A DNA stretch of 64,000 bases from Kingdonia uniflora (taxonomy: Eukaryota > Streptophyta > Magnoliopsida > Ranunculales > Circaeasteraceae): the NCBI GenBank assembly GCA_014058105.1, contig JACGCM010001311.1, positions 854,501-918,500 of the forward strand, read 5' to 3'. The translations under genes were made by a program, and so were the position numbers. Positions 45,427-55,174 of this stretch are shown here, piece by piece (positions within the stretch are counted from its first letter, which is position 1; every line of letters begins with the position of its first letter). The notes beneath the pieces were generated by a model. The model worked only from the letters and a program-made list of their open reading frames with translations. It made no database searches and was not told the DNA's origin.

Positions 45427-47885
45427 ATGCCGGCACTCGTTGATTACTGCGGTATGTCCAACTTTTTATTTTGTATTTAGCTTAGAGCTACATATTATTG
45501 CTTCATTACATGTTTATGATGGTGAACATGCCAGATCTGTTGGTTTCATGGGGTTATTGTAGATCTGGGTTTTCATGAGTTTTATTTGGGGTTTTGTATA
45601 AATTTGGTTTAATTGAGAATTTTGAGGGGGAAAATGGGTCTAATTAGGTTAAAATCTATCAGTGGGTCTAATTAGGTTAAATTGGGGATTTTCAATTAGG
45701 GCAAATTTGAGATTCATTAGATCTATCAGTGGGTCTGACTTAGGTTAGATTGGAGATTCATTAGATCTATTTGTTATTTGAACTTGTTGACAGAAAAATT
45801 CCATAATTTTATTTTATGTTATGTTTTTACTATAATGCAATTTTGGTTTTAGTTTTAATGGGATGACACTTTTTGTTATCGTTGAGTCATAAATTAGTCA
45901 TCTTTATATTGTTGTAGCTGAATTTGGTTTTGTGGTTTGGATTTTCAGGAGATGACGACCTCTGCTCAGGGGGATCGTTGTATGCAAACTCGTATCCCAT
46001 GGATTCGAGTCTTTTGCTCTCTCTGGGTCCTCATGTGGACTTGTACTGTCCACCTCGCAAGAGATCTCGCATCACTGCTCCGTTTGTTTTCAGAAATGAC
46101 ATATTCGAGTGTAAGCAGAAGCCATCGATCAATGTTCTCCCCGATGAATGCCTCTTCGAAATATTCAGAAGGATGCCTGATGGCCAAGATAAGAGTGCAT
46201 GTGCTTGTGTTTCAAAGCGATGGCTTTTGCTTCTGAGCAGTATTCGCCAGGACGAGTGCGTTGTTTCTGAGAAGGAAGGTTTGCCCCAAAAAATTGATAA
46301 CAAAATCGAAATGATCTCTGGAGATAACTCTCAGGAATCTGAGAATGATGGCTACCTCACTAGAAGCTTGGAAGGGAAGAAGGCCACAGATATCAGACTT
46401 GCTGCTATTGCTGTTGGAACTGGTGGCCGTGGCGGCCTTGGTAAGCTCTTGATTAGAGGAAGTAATCCTACACGTGGTGTCACAGATCTTGGTCTTTCAG
46501 CCATAGCTCGTCGCTGCCCATCACTGAAGATTCTCTCAGTCTGGAACGTCTCCTCTTTTAGTGATGAAGGCTTAGCAGAGATCGCTAGTAGTTGTCACAT
46601 GTTGGAGAAACTAGATCTAGTTAACTGCCCCTCAATTTCCAACAAGGGTTTGATTTCTATTGCTGAGAACTGTCCTAATCTGACGAGTCTAACTATTGAG
46701 TCTTGTTCAAACATTGGCAACGAGGGTCTTCAAGCAATTGGAAGCCGCTGCCCAAAGCTACAATATTTCGCAATTAAAGACTGCTTGCTTGTGGGGGATC
46801 AAGGTGTTGCAAGTCTGGTATCCTCAGCATCTAAATCTTTAATGAAAATAAAGATCCAGGCTATGAACATCACTGATGTATCTCTTGCAGTTATTGGTCA
46901 TTACGGCCAAGCTGTTACAGATCTTGTCCTTGCTGGCCTCCAGAATGTGAGCGAGAGGGGCTTCTGGGTTATGGGTAATACTAACGGTCTTCAGAAGGTG
47001 AAGTCCCTTACAATCACCTCTTGCCGAGGGGTTACAGATCTAGGACTTGAAGCAGTAGCAAAGGGTTGCTTAAATCTTAAGCAGCTTTGCCTTCGCAGGT
47101 GTTCCTTTGTATCTGACAATGGGCTTGTAGCATTTGCCAAATCTGCAACATCTCTTGAAAGTCTTCAACTGGAGGAATGCAACAGGATTTCCCTATCTGG
47201 GATTCTTGGTTGCCTCACAAACAGCGGATCGAAGTTGAAGGTGTTTTCCATTGTAAAATGTATGGGAATCAAGGATTCAGTTTCAGGATTGTTTTCGGTC
47301 ACTCCTTGCAAATCTCTTCGATCCCTATCTGTTCGTAACTGCCCAGGTTTTGGTACCACTAGCTTGGCCATGGTGGGGAAACTGTGCCCGGAATTGCAAA
47401 ATCTAGATCTGAGTGGGCAATCAGGTGTCTCGGATGTGGGGTTTCTTCCTTTACTTGAGAACTCCGTGGTGGGACTGGTGAAAGTTAACCTTAGCGACTG
47501 TGTTAATCTCACAGATTCTGTTGTTTCAGCCATGGCTAGGCTTCATGGTGCTACACTTGAATCATTGAATCTCGATGGTTGCAAGAACATAACTGATGCA
47601 AGCTTGGTGGTAATTGCTCAGAATTGCCTATTTCTCCGTGATCTAGATGTCTCAAAGTCTGCAATTACGGATTTTGGAGTTGCAGCTCTGTCTTGTGCAA
47701 AGCAGCTCAATTTACAGATCTTGTCCCTCTCAGGTTGCACTCGTATCTCAGGAAAGAGTTCTCCATACTTGGAGAAGTTGGGTCAGACGTTATTGGGTTT
47801 GAGCATTCAACACTGCAACTTAATCAGCAGCAGCACAGTCGAGTTCCTTGTGGGACATCTATGGAGATGCGACATCCTTGCCTAG
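45427..47885 (+). CDS. EBF1: EIN3-binding F-box protein (EBF1/EBF2 type)
   Basis: Two exons: 45427-45451 and 45949-47885 (intron of 497 bases, GTATGT to TTTCAG), encoding 653 residues; EBF proteins are usually about 620-650. The protein starts MPALVDYCGDDD, has the basic patch PPRKRSRITAPF at 43-54, an F-box at about 68-110 (INVLPDECLFEIFRRMP, then CVSKRW) and about 18 leucine-rich repeats of the C-S-x-I-x-D-x-G-L type from about 160 to 640. As the substrate receptor of an SCF ubiquitin ligase it targets the EIN3/EIL transcription factors and so represses ethylene signalling in the nucleus. The start follows conserved EBF N-termini; an in-frame ATG 270 bases upstream exists but would add a low-complexity leader. 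No defects seen. EBF1 and EBF2 cannot be told apart by eye. Confidence 0.95.
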
Positions 47886-48580
47886 TAAGGAGGTATCACA
47901 ACTCCTTTGCCACTTTCCACTTTCCACTTTCCACTTTTCACTTCAGATCACTTAGAAGACGACGTACCAGAAGAAAATATATAAGGATAGAGGTATTCCA
48001 CTTTTTTAGGCCCATCAGGATCGGGCTCGTAGCTCTCAGCGACTTGGTTGTTTTCCGGAAGACTTTGGCCGTTAATTTCCTCCCCTTTTTTTGCAGCTCT
48101 TCTATCGATATAGAAAACTGTTGCCAAGTATTTTGGTTTCTATAGGGAGAGGTTCCTTCATGGCCATTGTTATCTGAGAATACATTTACCATGTCCTGAC
48201 TTTCGGTTTCTGTTTTGTTAAAGGTTCGTGGGTTTTTGTATTGCTAGGTGTTCAGACCTAGTGTTTTAGTGTAGCCCTCATGTGCTTGGGCTATGCTTTT
48301 TTTGTTTCAGGCCCTTTGAGGTCTGTTTCAAGTCATCTATTTCTCTATTTAGGTTTCCACGTGTCTGTCGGTGCTGTTTATGTTTGTTGCTGTTGAAGTT
48401 ACTCTGGACGGTTCCTAGTTTGGGTGTGCCTATGGTATTTGGGGTTTTGGCTGTGGCAGCAGTTTCTTTCAGTATGCCATTACAACTCTTGTGTGGGTTG
48501 TTTTTTAACCAAGCTCTAGTTTTACAGGTCTCCCATTGAAAACTGTACTCTGTAACTTCTTATAAATAAATGTTTTATGT
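47886..48580 (+). promoter_or_regulatory. EBF 3' untranslated region with U-rich tracts
   Basis: About 0.7 kb of pyrimidine-rich sequence after the stop codon, with U runs near 48004, 48085-48092, 48297-48303 and 48501-48506 and an AATAAA-type signal in ATAAATAAATG at about 48563-48573. In Arabidopsis the EBF1/2 3' UTRs carry poly-U motifs through which EIN2 represses translation; the same role here is inference. The end is estimated from the poly(A) signal. Confidence 0.5.
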
Positions 48581-48931
48581 TTGTATGTCTTCTTGCTTCT
48601 TTACATTTATTTACTGCTCCAAGTTTTCCAATGCAAGCTTTTATTTCCCCCCACATATTTGCATCTATCAGTTGCAGAAATGAGATTGTTTTGAGTGCTT
48701 CTGACATCTTTGTAGACACATTGGATACTTGGACTTCTAAGAGCATTCCCAGCAGCTTGGCATTGGCTTCAAAAGCCCACTCATTTCCTTTTCAAAGCAC
48801 TTTCCAAGTGGTTTTGGTATCCATCCTCCAGCAGGTGGGCTTATCAAGCCAATATGCAAAAATGGTTGGTTTAATGGGTACGGTGGGGACTTATCCGACG
48901 TGCCACGTGGGCGGCTCTTTTTATTTCCCTG
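48581..48931. other. Intergenic stretch between EBF and the first MITE
   Basis: No gene recognised; reading frames here on both strands are short and without domains. Confidence 0.35.
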
Positions 48932-48934
48932 TTA

Positions 48935-49386
48935 GAACATCTACAACAGCTAGATGCACCCTGACGTGGCAGGGTGAATTTCAAATCCACCCTCTTTTCC
49001 ACCCAATTCATCCCAGCAACTAGGTGAATACTTGACGTGGCAAGAGCAAAATTCATCCAAGGGTGATCCACCCTGTGGGTGGATTTGAGGTGAATTCACG
49101 CCGCACGGTTTTGAAGTGCGCGTAGCCATATAACCTTTAAGATTATAACACGTGGCTCCCATCCAATGACTCTCATTACGTGCAGTTCTGAACTGCGCGT
49201 AGACTTTAATATTATTAGTAACGCGCAATTCTGAAGTGCGCTGGGAGATTAATGGTTTAGATTGAGACACGTGGACGTATCTGAAACGTATATTTCAAGC
49301 GCACGGTTCGGAAGTGCGTGGGGTGAATTCAACTTAGGGTGGATTGGATTAGTGAATCCAATCCACCCTAACTGCTGTGGATGCTC
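48935..49386. mobile_element. MITE, copy 1 (PIF/Harbinger-like, TTA target duplication)
   Basis: 452 bases with terminal inverted repeats (GAACATCTACAACAGCTAG at the left; right end CTAACTGCTGTGGATGCTC) flanked by TTA at 48932-48934 and 49387-49389. It matches the copy at 51535-52025 over its whole length. The interior has several ACGTGG cores and four palindromic modules of the form GTGCAGTTCTGAACTGCGC. No coding capacity. TTA duplication and terminal repeats suggest a Tourist-type (PIF/Harbinger) MITE; other superfamilies are possible. Confidence 0.8.
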
Positions 49387-49389
49387 TTA

Positions 49390-49876
49390 AGTATGTAACG
49401 TGGCATGGTCGCATTTCAACTACATTAGTCACCAACTACTTTATGCCATCTGGGAGGCCAAGGGTTCAATTCTCAACTCCGTGTGTGGGCTTGGAGGTTG
49501 GTACGAGTCCATCCGCTATGTTCGTGTGGTTTGCCCCAGAGGACCCGATGCCTCTAGTGTTAAAAAAACAAAAACAAAAACAAACAAAAGCAAGTATGCT
49601 CTGTACAATAACTAGAAAATGAGCCCTACATGTCGACATGATAAGACATCTCCTTTCCTCCCTCACTGCTTAAGCTATTCAAGGAGACATATGACCTCAC
49701 CTCCATGTTTCTTCCCACTATTATGATTGTACCCAAAACAATCAAATCTTTTTTCTGACTTTTGTGCCCTTCATATTATTTGGGGGTAAAAAAAAAAAAA
49801 AAGATTTTTTTTTTCAAGAAGTTCCTGTTTTAATTTACTTTGATACCTCTAATTATAATTTATCAACATTTGCCAG
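49390..49876. other. Gene-free stretch
   Basis: Contains TCTGGGAGGCCAAGGGTTCAATTCTC-like dispersed repeat sequence around 49450-49475 and an A-rich run near 49562-49585. No gene recognised. Confidence 0.3.
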
Positions 49877-50813
49877 ACTGTCACGGCCCAGCCCGGGACT
49901 GCCTCTACAGTGCCCCGGAGCACAGCGGAATATGTGGCCGTGCGGTGTACACGCACGTGCGGTCGACGTGTACCAGCCATCTTCACGCGGCGCGCCAGTG
50001 GCATATAACCCACGGATGCTAGAGCGACATCCGGATAATCCTGGATACTCGTTAGGGGTCATCGAATATGTATTCGGAATAAGTAATAACGCTGAAGGTT
50101 CCCTCAATAATCCCTACAACGTAATCTCTCGTGATGCGCACGAGGTACGGAAAGTACACCTGTCCTGTAGCGGATCAAGATAGCTCAATATGCATGTTTC
50201 TAGATATGAGACATGCATATCTCAAGAGGCGACAAGCCTGGACTATTTATATGGTCCATTTATAGAGTCGGTGCGTCTCGGGTAGCCCGTAGAGAATAGC
50301 GGCACCATATAAAGCACTCTCTGGAAACGGGGCCCGCATTGTGACAATGTCCCCTAGCCTTCCCTAGGCCTAGGAGAACTCATGACTATCCCTTGTAGAT
50401 AGCCCATGAGTCGGGGTCCTTGATGACCAAGCTTTGAAGCTCTTTTAGTCATGGGGAGGAATGGACCAAAGTTCCTCTTTAATATAGTTACTAAGTAAAT
50501 AGTCAAATTCCAAAAGAAAACGTTAAAACTGGAGACGAAGCGTACTGACCCTTTTCTCCCCCTTAACCGAATCCGTTTTCAACGAAACTTGGCGTGCAGC
50601 TATATTAGGATATAGAGAACATAATCCAAGGTCAGATCTCAAAATGCTAGAGTGGATTTGGCCGGCGTTTAGTAGGCCGTTACACCGAATAATCCTTAGG
50701 GGCATGTGAGAACCCTGCCAACCCATATGCCGATTTAGTTAGGATAATGCAAGGCGAATGGGTCACCTCCCCAAAACAGTGCCCAATAGATTATGGGGGT
50801 TGATGTTTGTCCA
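49877..50813. mobile_element. Possible solo LTR or LTR fragment
   Basis: At 49877 the sequence changes abruptly to GC-rich TGTCACGGCCCAGCCCGGGA, a start typical of plant Ty3/gypsy LTRs. The 6-mer CCAGAC directly before it recurs at about 50815 and could mark a target duplication. The open frame at 49764-50183 in this block has no domain and is probably fortuitous in GC-rich DNA. The right boundary is uncertain, and the expected CA end is not clear. Confidence 0.35.
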
Positions 50814-51531
50814 TCCAGACCTTTGAAAATGTTCAAGTTTGCACCCTGAGGCAAATGTGACCATACTTGCTAATTCGCTCGTGTGATGTAAGCCCAAAAA
50901 TCCCCGTACTCTAAACAATAACTGTAAAACTAAAGTCCCAAAAAGACAGAAAGAATTAATCAATCCCTCATCTCAAGGACTACGAATATGTATGAACGTA
51001 TCCTCATATTTTGGCCATCAACACTGTATTTTTAGGTGACTACTGAAAGCATGGTCCTGTATAAAATTGCCTTGATCTGCAATGTAGGAAAGAGGAACCA
51101 AATTGACTAATTAAGCCATTTAGTAGAAGGGCTTGGTAACGATCCTTAGAATTTTGTACACCTAGTAATATGTAGGATTTATTAGTGAGACCTCCCTTAT
51201 TTCAGACTAAACAAGTGACTCCATATCATTACTCTCTTTAGCTAATAAGCACTTTATTAAGCAAAAAATATCACAAAAAATGCTCTCTTTTCTTTCTCCT
51301 CTCTCTTCATCTTTCATTTTCTACTGACTTTTCCCTCCACCCCTCAGGCTATTTCAGGGTTAACTAGTAATACTATTCGTAGTACCTTTAATATTAACCT
51401 TATATCATTGAGGGATATATGAATAAGAGCAATGATATTATTCAAGCTTTAGAAATAGAATAAGCAGAGCAGTACTTTTTGTGCTTAGACTTCAGGAGTC
51501 TTTAACTTAAAAAAAAAAACTTCAGGACTCT
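50814..51531. other. Gene-free stretch
   Basis: AT-rich; nothing I can name. A short A-run (51510-51520) flanked by copies of ACTTCAGGA lies just before the second MITE. Confidence 0.3.
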
Positions 51532-51534
51532 TTA

Positions 51535-52025
51535 GAGCATCCACAACAGCTAGGTGCACCCTGATGTGGCAGGGTGAATTTCAAATCCACCCTCTTTTCC
51601 ACCCAATTCGTCTCCCAACAGCTAGGTGAATACCTGACGTGGCAAGAGCAAAATTCATCCAAGGGTGGATTTTCCACCTTGTGGGTGGATTTGTGGTGAA
51701 TTCACGCCGCGCGGTTCTGAAGTGTGCGTAGCCATATAGCCTTTAAGATTATAGCACGTGGCTCCTATCCAATGGCTCCCATTGCGTGCAGTTCTGAACT
51801 GCGCGTAGACTTTAATATTATTAGTTACGCGCGGTTTTGAAGTGCGCTGAGAGATTGATGGTTTAGATTGAGACACGTGGACGTATCTGAGACGTACATT
51901 TCAAGGGCGCGGTTCAGAAGCACGTGGGGTGAATTTACATTGGGGTGGATTGAAAACTGTTGTGGGGTGGATTGGATTCACCTTGAAATTCATCTAATCC
52001 ACCCTCCTAACTGCTGTGGATGCAC
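51535..52025. mobile_element. MITE, copy 2
   Basis: 491-base relative of 48935-49386, same orientation, starting GAGCATCCACAACAGCTAGG after a TTA and ending CTAACTGCTGTGGATGCAC. The right target duplication has changed. It carries an additional GGGTGGATTG block before the right end that makes it longer than copy 1. It shares the same palindromic modules. Confidence 0.8.
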
Positions 52026-52945
52026 CTAACCCTTGTTAGAAGGTAAAACTTGTATTTAATGTTCAGGAAAACCTTTCAATGGGTGCATACACATGGCTGC
52101 TATCTCTAAACAAACAAATTAGACCGAAACTCTCATCTGTAACTAACCAAAATAACCTCCAACAAAGAAAAGTATGCTCTCCGTTACTCTTTTATCTAAA
52201 ACAAATTGTTATTGAGGCTAAGCAGGAGTTAATTTCATTCAAATCAGTCTGGAAACGTCTTCCAAACCAAATATAAGAGGGCAAACAACTATGAGCATCA
52301 AGGACAGCCACTCAAAGCTTACAAAGTCTAGAAATATGGAATAGCTGAACTAAAGAAAAATCAGAGAACAAGTAGAAAATGTTAAGAGGATATGTTGTTT
52401 TCGGGAGCTCCTAAGAGCTCGGTTTTCAGGCTTAGGATAGAAGAAGCTCTGGAGGCGAATCACAATGGGGGTGGGTTCTCCGATAACTTTATCGCCTGAC
52501 TGCCTACAATCCTCACATTTTTTGCTGAGCACTTCTGTAAATATAGATGTCCTCAGTAAAGAAGATAAAGGGTAAAAGATTTTAAAAGGCCAAAAGAGGA
52601 GAATAATTCATAGTCTTGACTCTTGAGTCAAGAATAGGTAGTTTTTAGTAAGGATGTTAGGGTAGTCAAATCAGAAAGACAAAAAGTCACTTCAGTCATT
52701 CACTAAAAACGAAAAAAGTCAGGGTGTAACAGTTTCCCAAACAAGACTTGCTTCTCTTATTTTAATTGGTGAAAAAAATAAATAATCAAGGATTTGAATT
52801 CAGAGAGAAACTGTCTCTTTTACTGGCAACAACTCTCAATTCCTGTCCCCCTTCAAAGAACTTCAAAGAAATCAATATCTCCCATTTCATCTTCTAACCC
52901 TAAAACCTGAACCCTTCCAGAAAGGGCAAAGATAAGAAAACACTG
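52026..52945. other. Upstream region of the EPFL gene
   Basis: No gene recognised. The part from about 52800 is probably the EPFL leader. Promoter elements cannot be fixed by eye. Confidence 0.3.
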
Positions 52946-53398
52946 ATGATGGCTTCACCAAAATACCAGTCAAATGCTCTCAGATCAGTTGCCTCAGTTA
53001 TTCTCATTTTCACTCTCATATCTCTACCCTCCAAATCAGGTAAGAAATAAAACATAACCCTATCTCAGTTATGATTAAGATCCGAAAAGTAAAATTGGGT
53101 GCCTTATTTTTCATGTTTTCATCAAAGTTTTTTTTTCTTCTTTTTTTCCACAATTTTTTATGCAAATATTTTTGCAGTTGGTGAAGCTTTCACACAAAAG
53201 AAATTAGTGTTGGGTTCAAGGCCTCCTATGTGTATCAACAGGTGCTTAAGCTGCAGACCTTGTAAGGCTACTTTAGTTATTCCTCCATCTCCCAGAAAGA
53301 GAAGTTCTACTTTTAGGGCATCATCATACCATCAAGATGATACATATTACCTACTCTCATGGAAATGCAGATGTGGGAACAAGATTTATCAACCTTGA
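52946..53398 (+). CDS. EPIDERMAL PATTERNING FACTOR-like secreted peptide precursor
   Basis: Two exons: 52946-53039 and 53178-53398, with a 138-base intron (GTAAGA to TTGCAG), encoding 104 residues. Residues about 12-35 form a hydrophobic signal peptide. The mature C-terminal part begins around GSRPPMC and has six cysteines at 50, 54, 57, 60, 95 and 97, ending WKCRCGNKIYQP, the invariant EPFL tail. Such peptides are disulphide-rich ligands secreted to the apoplast and perceived by ERECTA-family receptor kinases, often with TMM. The GSRPP start and the CGN ending point to the EPFL1/2/3-type or EPFL4/6-type branch rather than EPF1/2 or STOMAGEN; the exact member is open. The loop between C60 and C95 is long and basic. 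ATGATG gives two adjacent starts; the first is used. Confidence 0.88.
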
Positions 53399-55165
53399 TT
53401 TTTGCCACTTTGGTATAAGTAATCATGTTTATTTAATGATATCATAATTATCTTCTGTATTTAGTATAAAATAATATGTAAAGAACTAAACTGAAGCATG
53501 TGAAGTAGTCTCTCATGAACAATGAGTATGAGTTTGTATGTGATGAGAAAAGAGTTTGTTCTTCCAATTTTTATGTTTTATTTTAGCTGTAAATGTAGGT
53601 GGGATCTTCTTTTCTTCTTTGTATGGTATAAAGAAACTACAATATCTATTAAAATTGTAAAAGAATCTAAGGAAATAGAAAAACTGTACAAAACAGCCTA
53701 TTCTATGATGAAGAGAAATCCTAACTATCTCCACAAGCTATGGTAATAGGAATACAAGTCAAAACTCATCTCATTTTAAAGTTATTGCAACTTTTACATC
53801 TTCAACCAACCTAGTAAGTTTTTTTTTGGCAATAATATTGCACTGTACATGTCTATATATCTAGTAACAAAATAAAATAAAAAGATCTCTAAACATACTT
53901 AAGTTAGAACAACATATATGAAGATAATTTGCTAAATCATGTGTGCCTCCTCTACAATGGTTGGACAATTTGGAATTTGTTTTTCCTTTTCTTCGACGTC
54001 ACTAATATCAGATATAATACTAAATGTGCATACAATTATATATATATATACACACCCCCTTTTGGAACACCCTCCTAAACATTCTATTTTTTGGAATACT
54101 TAAAGATGTTTTAAGAAGTTTTAGCCGTATGGATGTGATCTCCTTACGATGTAAAATCATTTTTCCTTTTCAGCGGTTTTTAGAATTTGGAGGAAAATCA
54201 TTTTTTCATTAAATACTACGATATTCTTTGTGGTTTGAGCTATTAAGTGATATGATACACATATATACGGCTCGATCAACAAACGAGTTGATGACACCTT
54301 CAAACCCCAAGAGGGTTAGAAAATATTGAAAGTACTCTAAATATTAAAAGTACCCTAATGGTTAATTAGGCATTGTAAACAAACCCTAGAAAGGATGACC
54401 ATGCAACAGAATAATCCTCAGGATCACGACACCATTAGTTACATTTTACTTACTGTCTCAGTGTCTCTATTTGCAGTCAGAGGTAAAAATTAATTTGAGT
54501 TCTGAAACATTTTTACTTGAGATACTAAGAAGAACTGTTACTAGTGATGATGATGAGTAGTCTCTCAGTTGTTCTGATTACGTACAAAGTTTACTATGGT
54601 TTACACTCAGCGGACACCACGCTCGAATTGGTCTGATTAGAATTTCTGCTTTTTAAGAAAGAGAGAAATAATGTCTCCAAATTTCATCATTCACCTATGA
54701 CCGAACCCTACTTCTCATTTATTACTCATTATTTTTACCACCTTCCTCATGTATGTTTGGATTAAAAACCTGGTACCCCTTTTATTTACAAACCTGGTAA
54801 TCGGGGTTCATAATTTATCACCATTAGCCCGACTAATTTGGGGGCATGTGAGAACCCCACCACAATAAATCCTGGTGGGTGGCCCCGTTGATGGTGAGTT
54901 GAACTCAAGATCTCTAATTCTTGAGGCATGGTCCCAAACCGCTAACCCACTCTTCTGTTTAATGATACCTTTGTCGAACTTTCACCACCGCCACCGCCAC
55001 CACCACCACCACCACCACCAGAACAGTTTGGTGTTTTAAGCCAATACAGTTTGGTGTACGTACATTGAGACCGAGACCGTGGACGCCCAGATACCCAAAC
55101 TCATAATGTTGACTGATACTGATGTTATTCTTGAGGCTGCTACAATTTTGTTTATTACCATTAGA
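53399..55165. other. Gene-free stretch
   Basis: Downstream of EPFL. Includes a (TA)n run near 54038-54048 and an ACC/GCC microsatellite at about 54983-55021. A hydrophobic open stretch (54398-54482) ending at AGGTAAAA resembles a signal-peptide exon, but nothing follows that would support a gene. Confidence 0.35.
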
Positions 55166-55174
55166 TATAACAGG

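Noticed and set aside
47165..47533. 122-codon minus-strand frame inside EBF
   Set aside because: Shadow of the leucine-rich repeat coding sequence on the other strand.
49764..50183. 139-codon plus-strand frame in GC-rich DNA
   Set aside because: Long frames arise by chance where stop codons are rare; two other overlapping frames are also open and none has a domain.
54398..54486. Signal-peptide-like exon ending at a donor site downstream of EPFL
   Set aside because: Hydrophobic segment and donor are suggestive of a second EPFL-like gene, but no cysteine-rich second exon follows within the next kilobase.
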